From assembly GCA_015490255.1 (NCBI GenBank), contig WFYF01000103.1:1-5658 (forward strand): a stretch of 5,658 nt of DNA, read 5' to 3'. The position numbers were made by a program, and so were the translations under genes. Source of the DNA: Caldifarciminota bacterium. GTDB taxonomy: Bacteria > Hydrothermota > Hydrothermia > S141-80. Positions 1 to 5,658 of this stretch are shown here, piece after piece (position 1 is the stretch's first letter; every line of letters starts with the position of its first letter). The notes beneath the pieces are model-generated. The model did not search any database. It saw only the letters and a program-made list of their open reading frames with translations, and was not told where the DNA came from.

Positions 1-389
1 CCGGTGTGAGCCAGTTCAACCTCCTGAAGGTCTCCAGCATTCTGCCTCCCAACGCCCCTCCCCTGGATTCCCTTTCCCTTCTTCCGGGTTCACTCCTTCC
101 CATCGCCTATGGTGCGAAGGTGAGTTCCACCCGGAACGAACGCATCACCGCCGCGGTGGCCGTGGCCATCCCCGATCAGCCCGGGAACATCGGAGTGATC
201 ATGGAATATTCCGGGGAACTCTCCCCCGAGGATGCCCATCGCCTTGTGGAGAGCATGGCCCGGGAGGCCATGGCCATGCGGGAGATTCCGGTCCGGGAGG
301 TGCGGGTGGCATGGGCCAGCACGGTGGTGGACGATGGTCCCACCGCGGTGTTCGCCGGCGTGGCGCTGATTCCGGGAGATGGGTCATGA
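1..389 (+). CDS. pdaD: Pyruvoyl-dependent arginine decarboxylase, 3' part (5' end outside window)
   Basis: This enzyme decarboxylates arginine to agmatine in the cytoplasm using a self-generated pyruvoyl group, the first step of polyamine synthesis. The reading frame is open from base 3, and the codon before the GTG at 6 encodes Gly. That gives GVSQFNLLKVSSILPP, which matches the family signature around the processing site (G-V-x3-N-L...SSILPP). The GTG at 6 is therefore internal, and roughly 45 N-terminal residues should lie to the left of the window. Numbering from that GTG, the Ser10-Ser11 pair is the predicted self-cleavage site and Glu67 in GVIMEYS is the predicted catalytic acid. Their spacing of 56 residues equals Ser53 to Glu109 in the Methanocaldococcus jannaschii enzyme, as I recall it. 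The stop codon overlaps the speE start as ATGA, so the genes are probably translationally coupled. The family is confident; the true start cannot be seen. Confidence 0.93.
   Translation, partial: GVSQFNLLKVSSILPPNAPPLDSLSLLPGSLLPIAYGAKVSSTRNERITAAVAVAIPDQPGNIGVIMEYSGELSPEDAHRLVESMAREAMAMREIPVREVRVAWASTVVDDGPTAVFAGVALIPGDGS
33..38 (+). other. Predicted self-cleavage and pyruvoyl-forming Ser-Ser site
   Basis: Codons tcc-agc encode the two serines of VSSILPP. In this family the chain cleaves itself between them: the first Ser ends the beta chain, and the second becomes the pyruvoyl cofactor at the start of the alpha chain. The site is intact here, so the protein should mature normally. This rests on motif identity, not on an experiment. 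Confidence 0.85.
374..378 (+). promoter_or_regulatory. Ribosome binding site for speE
   Basis: GGGAG lies 7 bases before the ATG at 386, inside the end of pdaD. It supports this ATG over the in-frame ATG at 311, which would add 25 residues read wholly within pdaD and not resembling spermidine synthases. Confidence 0.7.
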
Positions 390-1222
390 TCCGGGTGGAG
401 GAAATCCACGGAAAGGACAGCGGGATCGTGTTCCTGCCCGAGCGCATTCTCTATCACCGGCGGTCCCGGTATCAGGATATTCTTGTATTTGAGACCCGGG
501 ATTACGGTCGGGTGCTGATGCTGGACGGTCTGGTGATGACCACGGAGCGCGACGGGTTTTTCTATCATGAGGCGCTGGTTCATCCGGTCATGCAGCACCA
601 TCCCGATCCCCGCCGGGTGCTGATTCTGGGAGGTGGGGACGGTGGGACTGCCCGGGAGGTGCTGCGTTATCCGGATGTGGAACGGGTGGTCGTGGTGGAA
701 ATTGACCCCGATGTGGTGGAAGTGGCCCGGGAATTTTTCCCCGAATTCGCCGAAGCGTTCCACCACCCCCGCCTGGAACTTGTGCACGAGGATGCATCCG
801 TTTTTGTGGGGGAGACGAAGGAAAAGTTTGACGTCGTTCTCATGGACACAAGCGATCCGGTGGGACCGGCCACGGTGTTCTATGAGCCGGCGTTCTTTGA
901 CAAACTCACCGGGGTGCTGGAGCCGGTTTCGGTGGTGGGAATCCAGGCTGAATCTCCGATTTTTCACCGCGATCGTCTGAAAAAACTGTATGAAACGGCG
1001 CGCGGAGCCTTTCGCACGGTCCGTCCCTACACCGCTCCGGTTCCCACCTATCCGGGAGGGCAGTGGGCCTTTCTCCTGGCTTCGCCACAACCTTCTCTCC
1101 CCGCCTTCCGCCGGATGATTCCAGATGGTCTCTCCTTTTATCACGAGGACCTTCACCGTGCGCTGTTTGCCCTTCCACCCTATCTCAGGGTGCTTTTTGA
1201 CAATCCTGTGGAAGGTTCATGA
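386..1222 (+). CDS. speE: Spermidine synthase family aminopropyltransferase
   Basis: This 278-residue cytoplasmic enzyme transfers the aminopropyl group of decarboxylated SAM to an amine acceptor: putrescine in classical spermidine synthases, agmatine in some thermophile homologues. An N-terminal beta domain (about 1-60) contains the conserved YQD at 29-31 and LDG at 46-48. It is followed by YHE at 60-62 and a Rossmann methyltransferase-like fold with GGGDGG at 82-87, the acidic EID at 105-107 that contacts the nucleoside, and the catalytic DTSDPVGPA segment at 154-162 (Asp154 and Asp157). QAESP at 187-191 and TYPGGQW at 221-227 complete the family pattern. Length is typical and nothing is missing. 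The ATG overlaps the pdaD stop (ATGA), and the stop overlaps the next start in the same way. Acceptor specificity cannot be read from the motifs. The neighbouring arginine decarboxylase and ureohydrolase make both agmatine and putrescine plausible. Confidence 0.95.
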   Translation: MIRVEEIHGKDSGIVFLPERILYHRRSRYQDILVFETRDYGRVLMLDGLVMTTERDGFFYHEALVHPVMQHHPDPRRVLILGGGDGGTAREVLRYPDVERVVVVEIDPDVVEVAREFFPEFAEAFHHPRLELVHEDASVFVGETKEKFDVVLMDTSDPVGPATVFYEPAFFDKLTGVLEPVSVVGIQAESPIFHRDRLKKLYETARGAFRTVRPYTAPVPTYPGGQWAFLLASPQPSLPAFRRMIPDGLSFYHEDLHRALFALPPYLRVLFDNPVEGS

Positions 1223-1971
1223 TCCGGGTTCTGGGGCTCCCCACGGAGGGTAAGGAAAACTTTCTGAAGGGGGTGGCCCTGGCTCCGGCTTTTGTTCGCT
1301 GGGCTTTCGCGGGCATTGAGGACGCCAGCCCTTATCAGGGGGGCAGGGTTCTGGAGGAATTTGAGGATCTCGGAGATCTCCCCTTCATCCTGGAGGAGAC
1401 GGACGGCCGCAACCGGCTGGACCGGATCCGGGAAGCACTGCCGGAAAATCTCCGTCCTCCTTTCCTTCTCCTGGGAGGAGACCACCTGGTGAGCCTTGTG
1501 GGGGTGGAAATCGCTCTCCGCCGGTTCCCCGATCTCTGGGTGGTTCATATGGATGCCCATCTGGACGCCCGTCGTCAGTATATGGGGGATGCCTTTTCCC
1601 ACGCCACGGTGATGTATCAGATTTCCCGGATGGTGAACAACCGGATTCTCTCTGTGGGTGTGCGTTCCCGGGCACCAGAAGAAACCCCCTCCTGGGAGAT
1701 TCTGTCTGAACCCGAGCCGGACCGGCTTGCCTCCCTTCAGGCCCCGGTGTATCTCACGGTGGATATGGACGTGTTCTCTGACTTCCCCTGTGTGTCCAAC
1801 TATGAGCCCGGTGGCCTGTCCTTCCGGGACTTTCTTTCACTCCTCAAGGGGATTCGCCGACCGGTGGCCGCGGACATCGTGGAATACAATCCCCTTGCGG
1901 GGCCTCCCTCCTGCGGCGCTTTCGCGGCCGTGGTGTTCCGGGAGGTCCTCCTCGCCCTTCAGGAGAGATAA
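1219..1971 (+). CDS. speB: Agmatinase-family ureohydrolase (agmatinase or aminopropylagmatine ureohydrolase)
   Basis: This is a 250-residue enzyme of the arginase/agmatinase fold, which uses two metal ions (usually Mn) to hydrolyse a guanidino group and release urea. All six expected metal ligands are visible: His89 in GGDH, Asp112, His114 and Asp116 in DAHLD, and Asp182 and Asp184 in VDMD. His128 in SHATVM matches the family catalytic His. Glu222 in DIVEYNP matches the guanidinium-binding Glu of arginases, and EPGGL at 196-200 is kept. The protein is shorter than the usual roughly 290-320 residues. It has GGDHL instead of GGDHS and a two-residue shorter loop after the second Asp pair. Its ATG overlaps the speE stop. 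A GGAAGG at 1210-1215 sits only 3 bases away, so coupling to speE is likely. The substrate is either agmatine, giving putrescine, or N1-aminopropylagmatine, giving spermidine. The last 13 bases overlap the convergent antiporter gene. Confidence 0.87.
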   Translation: MIRVLGLPTEGKENFLKGVALAPAFVRWAFAGIEDASPYQGGRVLEEFEDLGDLPFILEETDGRNRLDRIREALPENLRPPFLLLGGDHLVSLVGVEIALRRFPDLWVVHMDAHLDARRQYMGDAFSHATVMYQISRMVNNRILSVGVRSRAPEETPSWEILSEPEPDRLASLQAPVYLTVDMDVFSDFPCVSNYEPGGLSFRDFLSLLKGIRRPVAADIVEYNPLAGPPSCGAFAAVVFREVLLALQER

Positions 1972-4274
1972 CGCCGGGCGAACCTTCTCCGGGGCAAGGA
2001 CAGAAGAAACTGCCGGAGCTCCCTCGGATTCTTCGCTTCCAGAAACCGCTCCATGAACTCGGACTGGTGGGCCATGCGGGCAATGGATGCCAGGATCCGC
2101 AGGTGGAGCAGGCGGTGGTCCAGCGTGGACACGAAGGCAAAAATGGCGTGAACCTTCCGGTCCGGAGCCCCCCAGGTGATGCCCTTTTCGCTCCGGACCA
2201 CCGCGAGGGCAAAGCGCTCGTTTCCGGGAACCACCACGTGGGGAACGGCCAGCCCTGGAGCCACCCAGGTGGAGAGCTCCTGTTCTCTCGTCCGGAAACG
2301 TTCCAGCAGGTCGTTCTGGGGATGCTGGATTTCCCTGGAGAAAATCTCCGCAAGCCGTGTGAAGACCTCCTCCTGGTCTCCTTCCGGGATATCCAGCACC
2401 ACAGCCCGCTCTATGAGAAGGTCCAGATCGTCCCGGATTTCAAAGGCGGGTTCCACCAGCTGGAGGGCCCGCACCCGATCGCCAGCACGGAGCTCGTCCA
2501 GAGCATAGAAAAACACCGGTGTCCCGTCCCGAACCACGGTAAGGGGAAGGACCACGTCGTGCTGATAGACCGTTTCCAGGAAAAGTTCGGACCGGATATC
2601 GGCGGTCACCCCTACCTCGCTGGGGGCCGTCCGCCCCTCCTGCACCCACCGGTTCCATTCCCCGAGGGTGAAGGCGCCGAAGTTAAAAGGAACCAGCCCC
2701 TCTTCCCGGACCGGTTCCCACAGAGCGTCCTTGTGGTCCGCCTCCACCAGCACATACACTTCCGGAATCAGGAAGGTTTCTCGGGCAAACCGGGCAATGA
2801 GCACGTTGGTTTCCGTGTTGGGCGTGATCACGATGAGGGTGCGGACCCGCTCGGCTCCCGCCCGCTCCAGAACATCCTCCTTCAGCGCGTTGCCATGAAC
2901 GCAGAAGTATCCTATCCGCTCCGCTTCCTCACAAAAGTCGGGGTTGGCATCCACCAGCGTGGTGCCCCTGCCATCAAAGGCCCGGGCAAGGAGGAGTCCC
3001 ACCGGACTGGCCCCCACGATGAGCACGCCCTGCCGGGCCCGTGAGGTCTCCAGCTCTCCCCGTCTTCGCAGCCAGGCCACCCCCCATTTCAGCAGCACGG
3101 GGACGCTCAGGGTGGTGAAAAAGGCCATCAGGACGAGGGCAGAAAAGGTTGCGGGCTCAAGGACACCGGCCTCCAGTCCAATCTGGGCCACGATGATCCC
3201 CACCGCCCCCCGTCCGTTGAGCGCACTTCCCAGGACCAGGCCTTCCCGCCACGGATATCCCCCCAGGGCATAAAACGCCATGGTTCCCAGAATTTTGGAA
3301 AGGGTGGCGCCCAGCAGGATGAGAAGGAAAAAGGGCAGGGAATGGAAAACGCTCTGGAGATTCACGTCAAACCCGGCATAAACGAAGAAGACGGGAGCCA
3401 GGAACCCAACGGAGAGATCGTGCACCATCTCCCGGAGTTCGTGGGAGAGTTTCCTTCGCACCATGGCCTCCCGGATGAACAGGCCGGCAATGAAGGCACC
3501 GAGGATGGCGTGCATGCCGGCAAGCTCGGCCATTTCGGCATACACCAGGGCCACGATGAGAAGCAGGGTGAAATTCACCGTGCGGCCCTGAAAGCCCAGG
3601 CGGTTCATGAACCGGGCCAGGAGAGGCAGACCATAGTGTCCGAGCAGCACCGCTGCGGCGAAAAAGGCGCCGGCGTGGAGCAGCGTCACCAGCATGGCCT
3701 GCACCGCGAAACTCCCCGTCTGGATCAGCGTATAGACCACGGCCAGAATCACAAGGGCCAGGATGTCTGTCGTGAGGGCCGTTGCGATGAGCACGCTGGC
3801 CAGACGCGTGCCCAGGAGATTGAGGTCCACGAGAATTCGGGATTTGGTGGCCAGGGCGGTGACGGCGAAGGTGGTGGCGATCACCAGGTTTTCCTGGAGG
3901 GGAAGGCCGGAAACCTGTCCGATGAGAAACCCTGTAGCGAAAGGAACGAAAACGCCGCCGACGGTAGCCCAGAAGCCCGGTCGGGCTTCCCGGAGGATGT
4001 CGGTGTAATCCATCTCCATCCCGATATACAGCATCAGGAGGAAGACGCCCACTTCGGCCAGCGTGGCCAGTCCCTCTGACGGCTGGATCCAGCCCAGGAT
4101 GGCCGGTCCGAACAGAATTCCGGCGGCAAGTTCTCCCAGCACCGCCGGATAGCCCAGCCGGGCCACCACCTCACCGGAAATCCATGCAAGAAACAGGGCC
4201 AGGAGAAGATGGATCAGGCTGAATCCACCGGATGTTCCCGCGGCGCCGGCAAGAAAATGGATCAACCCTTCCAA
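1959..4274 (-). CDS. CPA2 cation:proton antiporter with TrkA-N (RCK) and PTS EIIA type-2 domains
   Basis: This 771-residue inner-membrane protein should exchange K+ or Na+ for H+. Residues about 20-400 form 12-13 hydrophobic segments of Kef/NapA type. GELAAGILFGP at 47-57 is a family hallmark, Asp170 in the TTD motif matches the essential transport Asp, and Lys327 and GRGAVG at 354-359 are conserved positions. A TrkA-N Rossmann domain follows at about 415-535, with GASPVG at 421-426 and Asp442 ending the second strand. A stretch at about 561-607 resembles TrkA-C. A PTS EIIA domain of fructose/Ntr type spans about 624-760, with the phosphorylatable His679 in GLAVPH. The start is TTG at 4274, supported by GGGAGG 7 bases upstream. 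It overlaps the end of the rluD-like gene by 13 bases, so cotranscription is likely. KefB/KefC lack the EIIA domain. Ion specificity is unknown. Confidence 0.93.
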   Translation of the reverse strand: MEGLIHFLAGAAGTSGGFSLIHLLLALFLAWISGEVVARLGYPAVLGELAAGILFGPAILGWIQPSEGLATLAEVGVFLLMLYIGMEMDYTDILREARPGFWATVGGVFVPFATGFLIGQVSGLPLQENLVIATTFAVTALATKSRILVDLNLLGTRLASVLIATALTTDILALVILAVVYTLIQTGSFAVQAMLVTLLHAGAFFAAAVLLGHYGLPLLARFMNRLGFQGRTVNFTLLLIVALVYAEMAELAGMHAILGAFIAGLFIREAMVRRKLSHELREMVHDLSVGFLAPVFFVYAGFDVNLQSVFHSLPFFLLILLGATLSKILGTMAFYALGGYPWREGLVLGSALNGRGAVGIIVAQIGLEAGVLEPATFSALVLMAFFTTLSVPVLLKWGVAWLRRRGELETSRARQGVLIVGASPVGLLLARAFDGRGTTLVDANPDFCEEAERIGYFCVHGNALKEDVLERAGAERVRTLIVITPNTETNVLIARFARETFLIPEVYVLVEADHKDALWEPVREEGLVPFNFGAFTLGEWNRWVQEGRTAPSEVGVTADIRSELFLETVYQHDVVLPLTVVRDGTPVFFYALDELRAGDRVRALQLVEPAFEIRDDLDLLIERAVVLDIPEGDQEEVFTRLAEIFSREIQHPQNDLLERFRTREQELSTWVAPGLAVPHVVVPGNERFALAVVRSEKGITWGAPDRKVHAIFAFVSTLDHRLLHLRILASIARMAHQSEFMERFLEAKNPRELRQFLLSLPRRRFARRYLS

Positions 4275-5287
4275 CGGAACGCCTCCCGATGGGTTCGGAG
4301 ATATTCCAGAACGTTTTCCATGTCTTCCGGAAGAGGGGCCTCAAAGGTGACCCAGGCCCCCGTGGCCGGATGCTCAAAGGACAGGCGCCAGGCGTGGAGG
4401 GCCTGGCGTCCAATGCGAGCGAGCACCTCCCGAACGTGGGGGAGCAGCACGCTGGGCACAACGGAGAAAATTTTCCGGGTATCCCGTCCGGAATAGGTGG
4501 GATCTCCCACCACGGGATGTCCGAAATGCTCCATGTGAACCCGGATCTGGTGGGTCCGGCCGGTGGCCAGACGCACTTCCAGCAGGGTGGCCAGCTTGCC
4601 AAACCGCTCCCGGACCTGGAACCGGGTGAGGGCCGGACGGGAATGAAGGGGAGTCACCGCCATGCGGGTGCGGTGAATGGGATGCCGGCCGATGGGGGCG
4701 TGGATTTCCCCCTGCGATACAGGAACCGCCCCCCACACCAGGGCGAGATACACCCGGGAGGCCGTGCGATCCTCAATCTGGCGGGAGAGGCTCCGAACGC
4801 CCCGTTCCGATCGGGCCACCACCATCACGCCGGAGGTGTCCTTGTCCAGACGGTGAACGATCCCCGGACGGATCCGGTCCGATGTGGAGGGCAGATTCTG
4901 GTATCGGCCCAACAAAGCGTTGACCAGGGTGTTGACAAAGTTGCCCCGGGCGGGATGAACCACGACGCCCACGGGCTTGTTGATCACCACCAGGTCGTCG
5001 TCCTCATACAGGATGGGGATCTCTAATTCGGGCTGTGGCACGATTTCATGGTTCACCCGGATCTCGTATTCCGCGAGAATCTCGTCCCCTTCTTTGACGC
5101 GATACCCTGCTTTGGTGACCACCTTTCCGTTGACCCGCACCTTCCCGGACTGGATGAGCTTTTCCACCTGGCTGCGGGAGAGGCCAATGCCGGACTGGGT
5201 GATGTAATGGTCCAGACGCGTCCCGGCCATGCGTGCGGCGACGCGACGGGTGAAGGTCTTCTGCACCACAGGAAAGTCGTTTCTCAT
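4262..5287 (-). CDS. rluD: RluD-type 23S rRNA pseudouridine synthase
   Basis: This enzyme of the RluA family isomerises specific uridines of 23S rRNA to pseudouridine; RluD proper acts on helix 69. Numbered from the ATG at 5287 (341 residues), an S4 RNA-binding domain covers about 24-71. It is followed by INKPVGVVVHP at 102-112 and the catalytic HRLDKDTSG at 145-153 with nucleophile Asp148. GRTHQIRVH at 243-251 and RQALHA at 294-299 are further family motifs. Length fits RluC/RluD/YlyB. A GTG at 5314 would add nine residues, but it lies between the -35 and -10 boxes of the upstream promoter and has no ribosome binding site. The ATG at 5287 falls at the predicted transcript start, so I prefer it. 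The 3' end carries the antiporter's Shine-Dalgarno sequence and start. RluC or another paralogue cannot be excluded. Confidence 0.93.
   Translation of the reverse strand: MRNDFPVVQKTFTRRVAARMAGTRLDHYITQSGIGLSRSQVEKLIQSGKVRVNGKVVTKAGYRVKEGDEILAEYEIRVNHEIVPQPELEIPILYEDDDLVVINKPVGVVVHPARGNFVNTLVNALLGRYQNLPSTSDRIRPGIVHRLDKDTSGVMVVARSERGVRSLSRQIEDRTASRVYLALVWGAVPVSQGEIHAPIGRHPIHRTRMAVTPLHSRPALTRFQVRERFGKLATLLEVRLATGRTHQIRVHMEHFGHPVVGDPTYSGRDTRKIFSVVPSVLLPHVREVLARIGRQALHAWRLSFEHPATGAWVTFEAPLPEDMENVLEYLRTHREAFRWKG
4282..4287 (-). promoter_or_regulatory. Strong Shine-Dalgarno sequence fixing the TTG start of the antiporter
   Basis: On the - strand GGGAGG is followed by a 7-base spacer and then TTG at 4274-4272. 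No ATG or GTG in the frame is comparably placed, and starting here keeps the whole first membrane segment. The site lies inside the 3' end of the rluD-like coding region. Confidence 0.75.
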
Positions 5288-5296
5288 GGCGGGGGG

Positions 5297-5325
5297 ATTG
5301 TACGATATGCTCACAGAAAGGTCAA
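5297..5325 (-). promoter_or_regulatory. Sigma-70 promoter for rluD (and probably the antiporter), leaderless type
   Basis: On the - strand TTGACC (5325-5320) is separated by exactly 17 bases from TACAAT (5302-5297), close to the TTGACA-17-TATAAT consensus. Only nine bases separate the -10 box from the ATG at 5287. Transcription should therefore start within about 0-3 bases of that codon, giving a leaderless or nearly leaderless mRNA. The -35 box overlaps the TGA stop of the upstream gene. Confidence 0.75.
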
Positions 5326-5642
5326 GGGACGTCTTCGGAATCCAGAATCACCTCAAAGGTTTCCAGAACGCTGGGAGCCCGGAAAGCTTCCCGGGGCAGG
5401 GTGCCGCTCCGGGCATGCCCCTCCCGAAAGGCCGGGGAATTCACCCAGGCTTCAAAATGCTCCTGGCTCTCCCAGAAGGTCATCACGATATAGGGGCCTT
5501 CCGCAGGATTTTCCGGACGCAAAACCAGGTTCCGGATGAATCCCGGCATCCGGTCCACAAGACGGGCCCGCCGGCGAAAGGCCTCTTCAAAGGCCTCCGC
5601 ATATTCGGGATGAACGAATATGCGGTTCATTGTCACGAACAT
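5322..5642 (-). CDS. IsdG/HmoA-like antibiotic biosynthesis monooxygenase (ABM) domain protein
   Basis: This is a small cytoplasmic protein of 106 residues, one ferredoxin-like ABM domain, normally working as a homodimer. It has the motif set of haem-degrading monooxygenases: Asn6 in MNRIFV, Trp66 in FEAWVNS and His76 in FREGHARSG. Each is offset by one from Asn7, Trp67 and His77 of Staphylococcus aureus IsdG, as I recall that triad. The VMTFWES strand at 53-59 is also typical. The family role is oxidative opening of haem to release iron, but no haem transport genes are visible here, so the substrate is inferred. The ATG at 5642 is chosen because Asn6 needs it; the ATG at 5630 would leave the Asn as the second residue. 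Only 34 bases separate its stop codon from the rluD-like gene. Confidence 0.87.
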   Translation of the reverse strand: MFVTMNRIFVHPEYAEAFEEAFRRRARLVDRMPGFIRNLVLRPENPAEGPYIVMTFWESQEHFEAWVNSPAFREGHARSGTLPREAFRAPSVLETFEVILDSEDVP

Positions 5643-5648
5643 ACCCCG

Positions 5649-5654
5649 ACCATA
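5649..5654 (-). promoter_or_regulatory. Possible -10 box for the ABM monooxygenase gene
   Basis: On the - strand TATGGT is followed by only six bases (CGGGGT) before the ATG at 5642. This resembles the leaderless layout at the rluD-like gene. There is no clear Shine-Dalgarno sequence apart from the G run touching the start. The -35 region lies outside the window, so this is tentative. Confidence 0.35.
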
Positions 5655-5658
5655 AGGC

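Noticed and set aside
6..8. GTG as the true start of the arginine decarboxylase
   Set aside because: It lies only nine residues before the Ser-Ser processing site, whereas the family has about 50 residues there. The Gly codon at 3-5 continues the conserved motif.
176..1156. 326-codon open frame on the - strand opposite pdaD and speE
   Set aside because: It lies antisense to two clear enzyme genes, and its translation is low-complexity, rich in His, Pro and Arg with no recognisable motif. This is typical of shadow frames in GC-rich DNA.
1941..1951. GGAGG-T-CCTCC inverted repeat near the end of the ureohydrolase gene as a terminator
   Set aside because: The one-base centre cannot form a hairpin loop, and no T run follows on either strand.
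1972..2000. CCGG-rich inverted repeat after the ureohydrolase stop as a terminator
   Set aside because: Pairing is imperfect, there is no U-tract, and it lies within the antiporter coding region.
2067..3044. 325-codon open frame on the + strand opposite the antiporter's soluble domains
   Set aside because: The - strand here encodes recognisable TrkA-N and EIIA domains. The + strand product has no family features or plausible ribosome site.
3342..4079. 245-codon + strand frame opposite the antiporter membrane domain
   Set aside because: Its His-, Glu- and Gly-rich composition is what results from reading the complement of hydrophobic codons.
4232..5026. 264-codon + strand frame opposite the rluD-like gene
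   Set aside because: It is antisense to a full set of pseudouridine synthase motifs and has no motif of its own.

Overview
The window is a GC-rich, densely packed bacterial chromosome segment with no RNA genes, mobile elements, repeats or CRISPR. No gene-free stretch longer than 34 bases was found. The lineage cannot be fixed from this sequence. A pyruvoyl-type arginine decarboxylase next to aminopropyltransferase and ureohydrolase genes, together with start codons placed almost directly after -10 boxes, would suit a thermophilic or deep-branching bacterium of Deinococcota or Chloroflexota type, but that is inference only.

Left third, + strand (1-1971): three genes joined by ATGA stop/start overlaps. 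They are the 3' part of a pyruvoyl-dependent arginine decarboxylase (pdaD), a complete spermidine-synthase-family aminopropyltransferase (speE), and a short agmatinase-family ureohydrolase (speB-like). Together they can turn arginine into a polyamine. The gene order fits both the usual agmatine-putrescine-spermidine route and the order of steps in the agmatine-aminopropylagmatine-spermidine route. The source of decarboxylated SAM (SpeD) is not in the window.

Right two thirds, - strand (5658 back to 1959): an IsdG/ABM-type haem-degrading monooxygenase, then an RluD-type 23S rRNA pseudouridine synthase, then a 771-residue CPA2 (Kef/NapA-like) cation:proton antiporter. The antiporter carries a cytoplasmic TrkA-N (RCK) domain and a C-terminal PTS EIIA type-2 domain. 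Its TTG start lies inside the end of the rluD-like gene behind a strong Shine-Dalgarno sequence, so the two are probably cotranscribed. A near-consensus sigma-70 promoter fills the 34-base gap upstream of rluD and indicates a nearly leaderless mRNA.

The two convergent blocks overlap tail to tail by 13 bases (1959-1971), leaving no room for a dedicated terminator. The most interesting items are the antiporter-RCK-EIIA fusion, the compact polyamine cassette and the leaderless promoter that decides the rluD start. I saw no clear evidence of a wholly new system.
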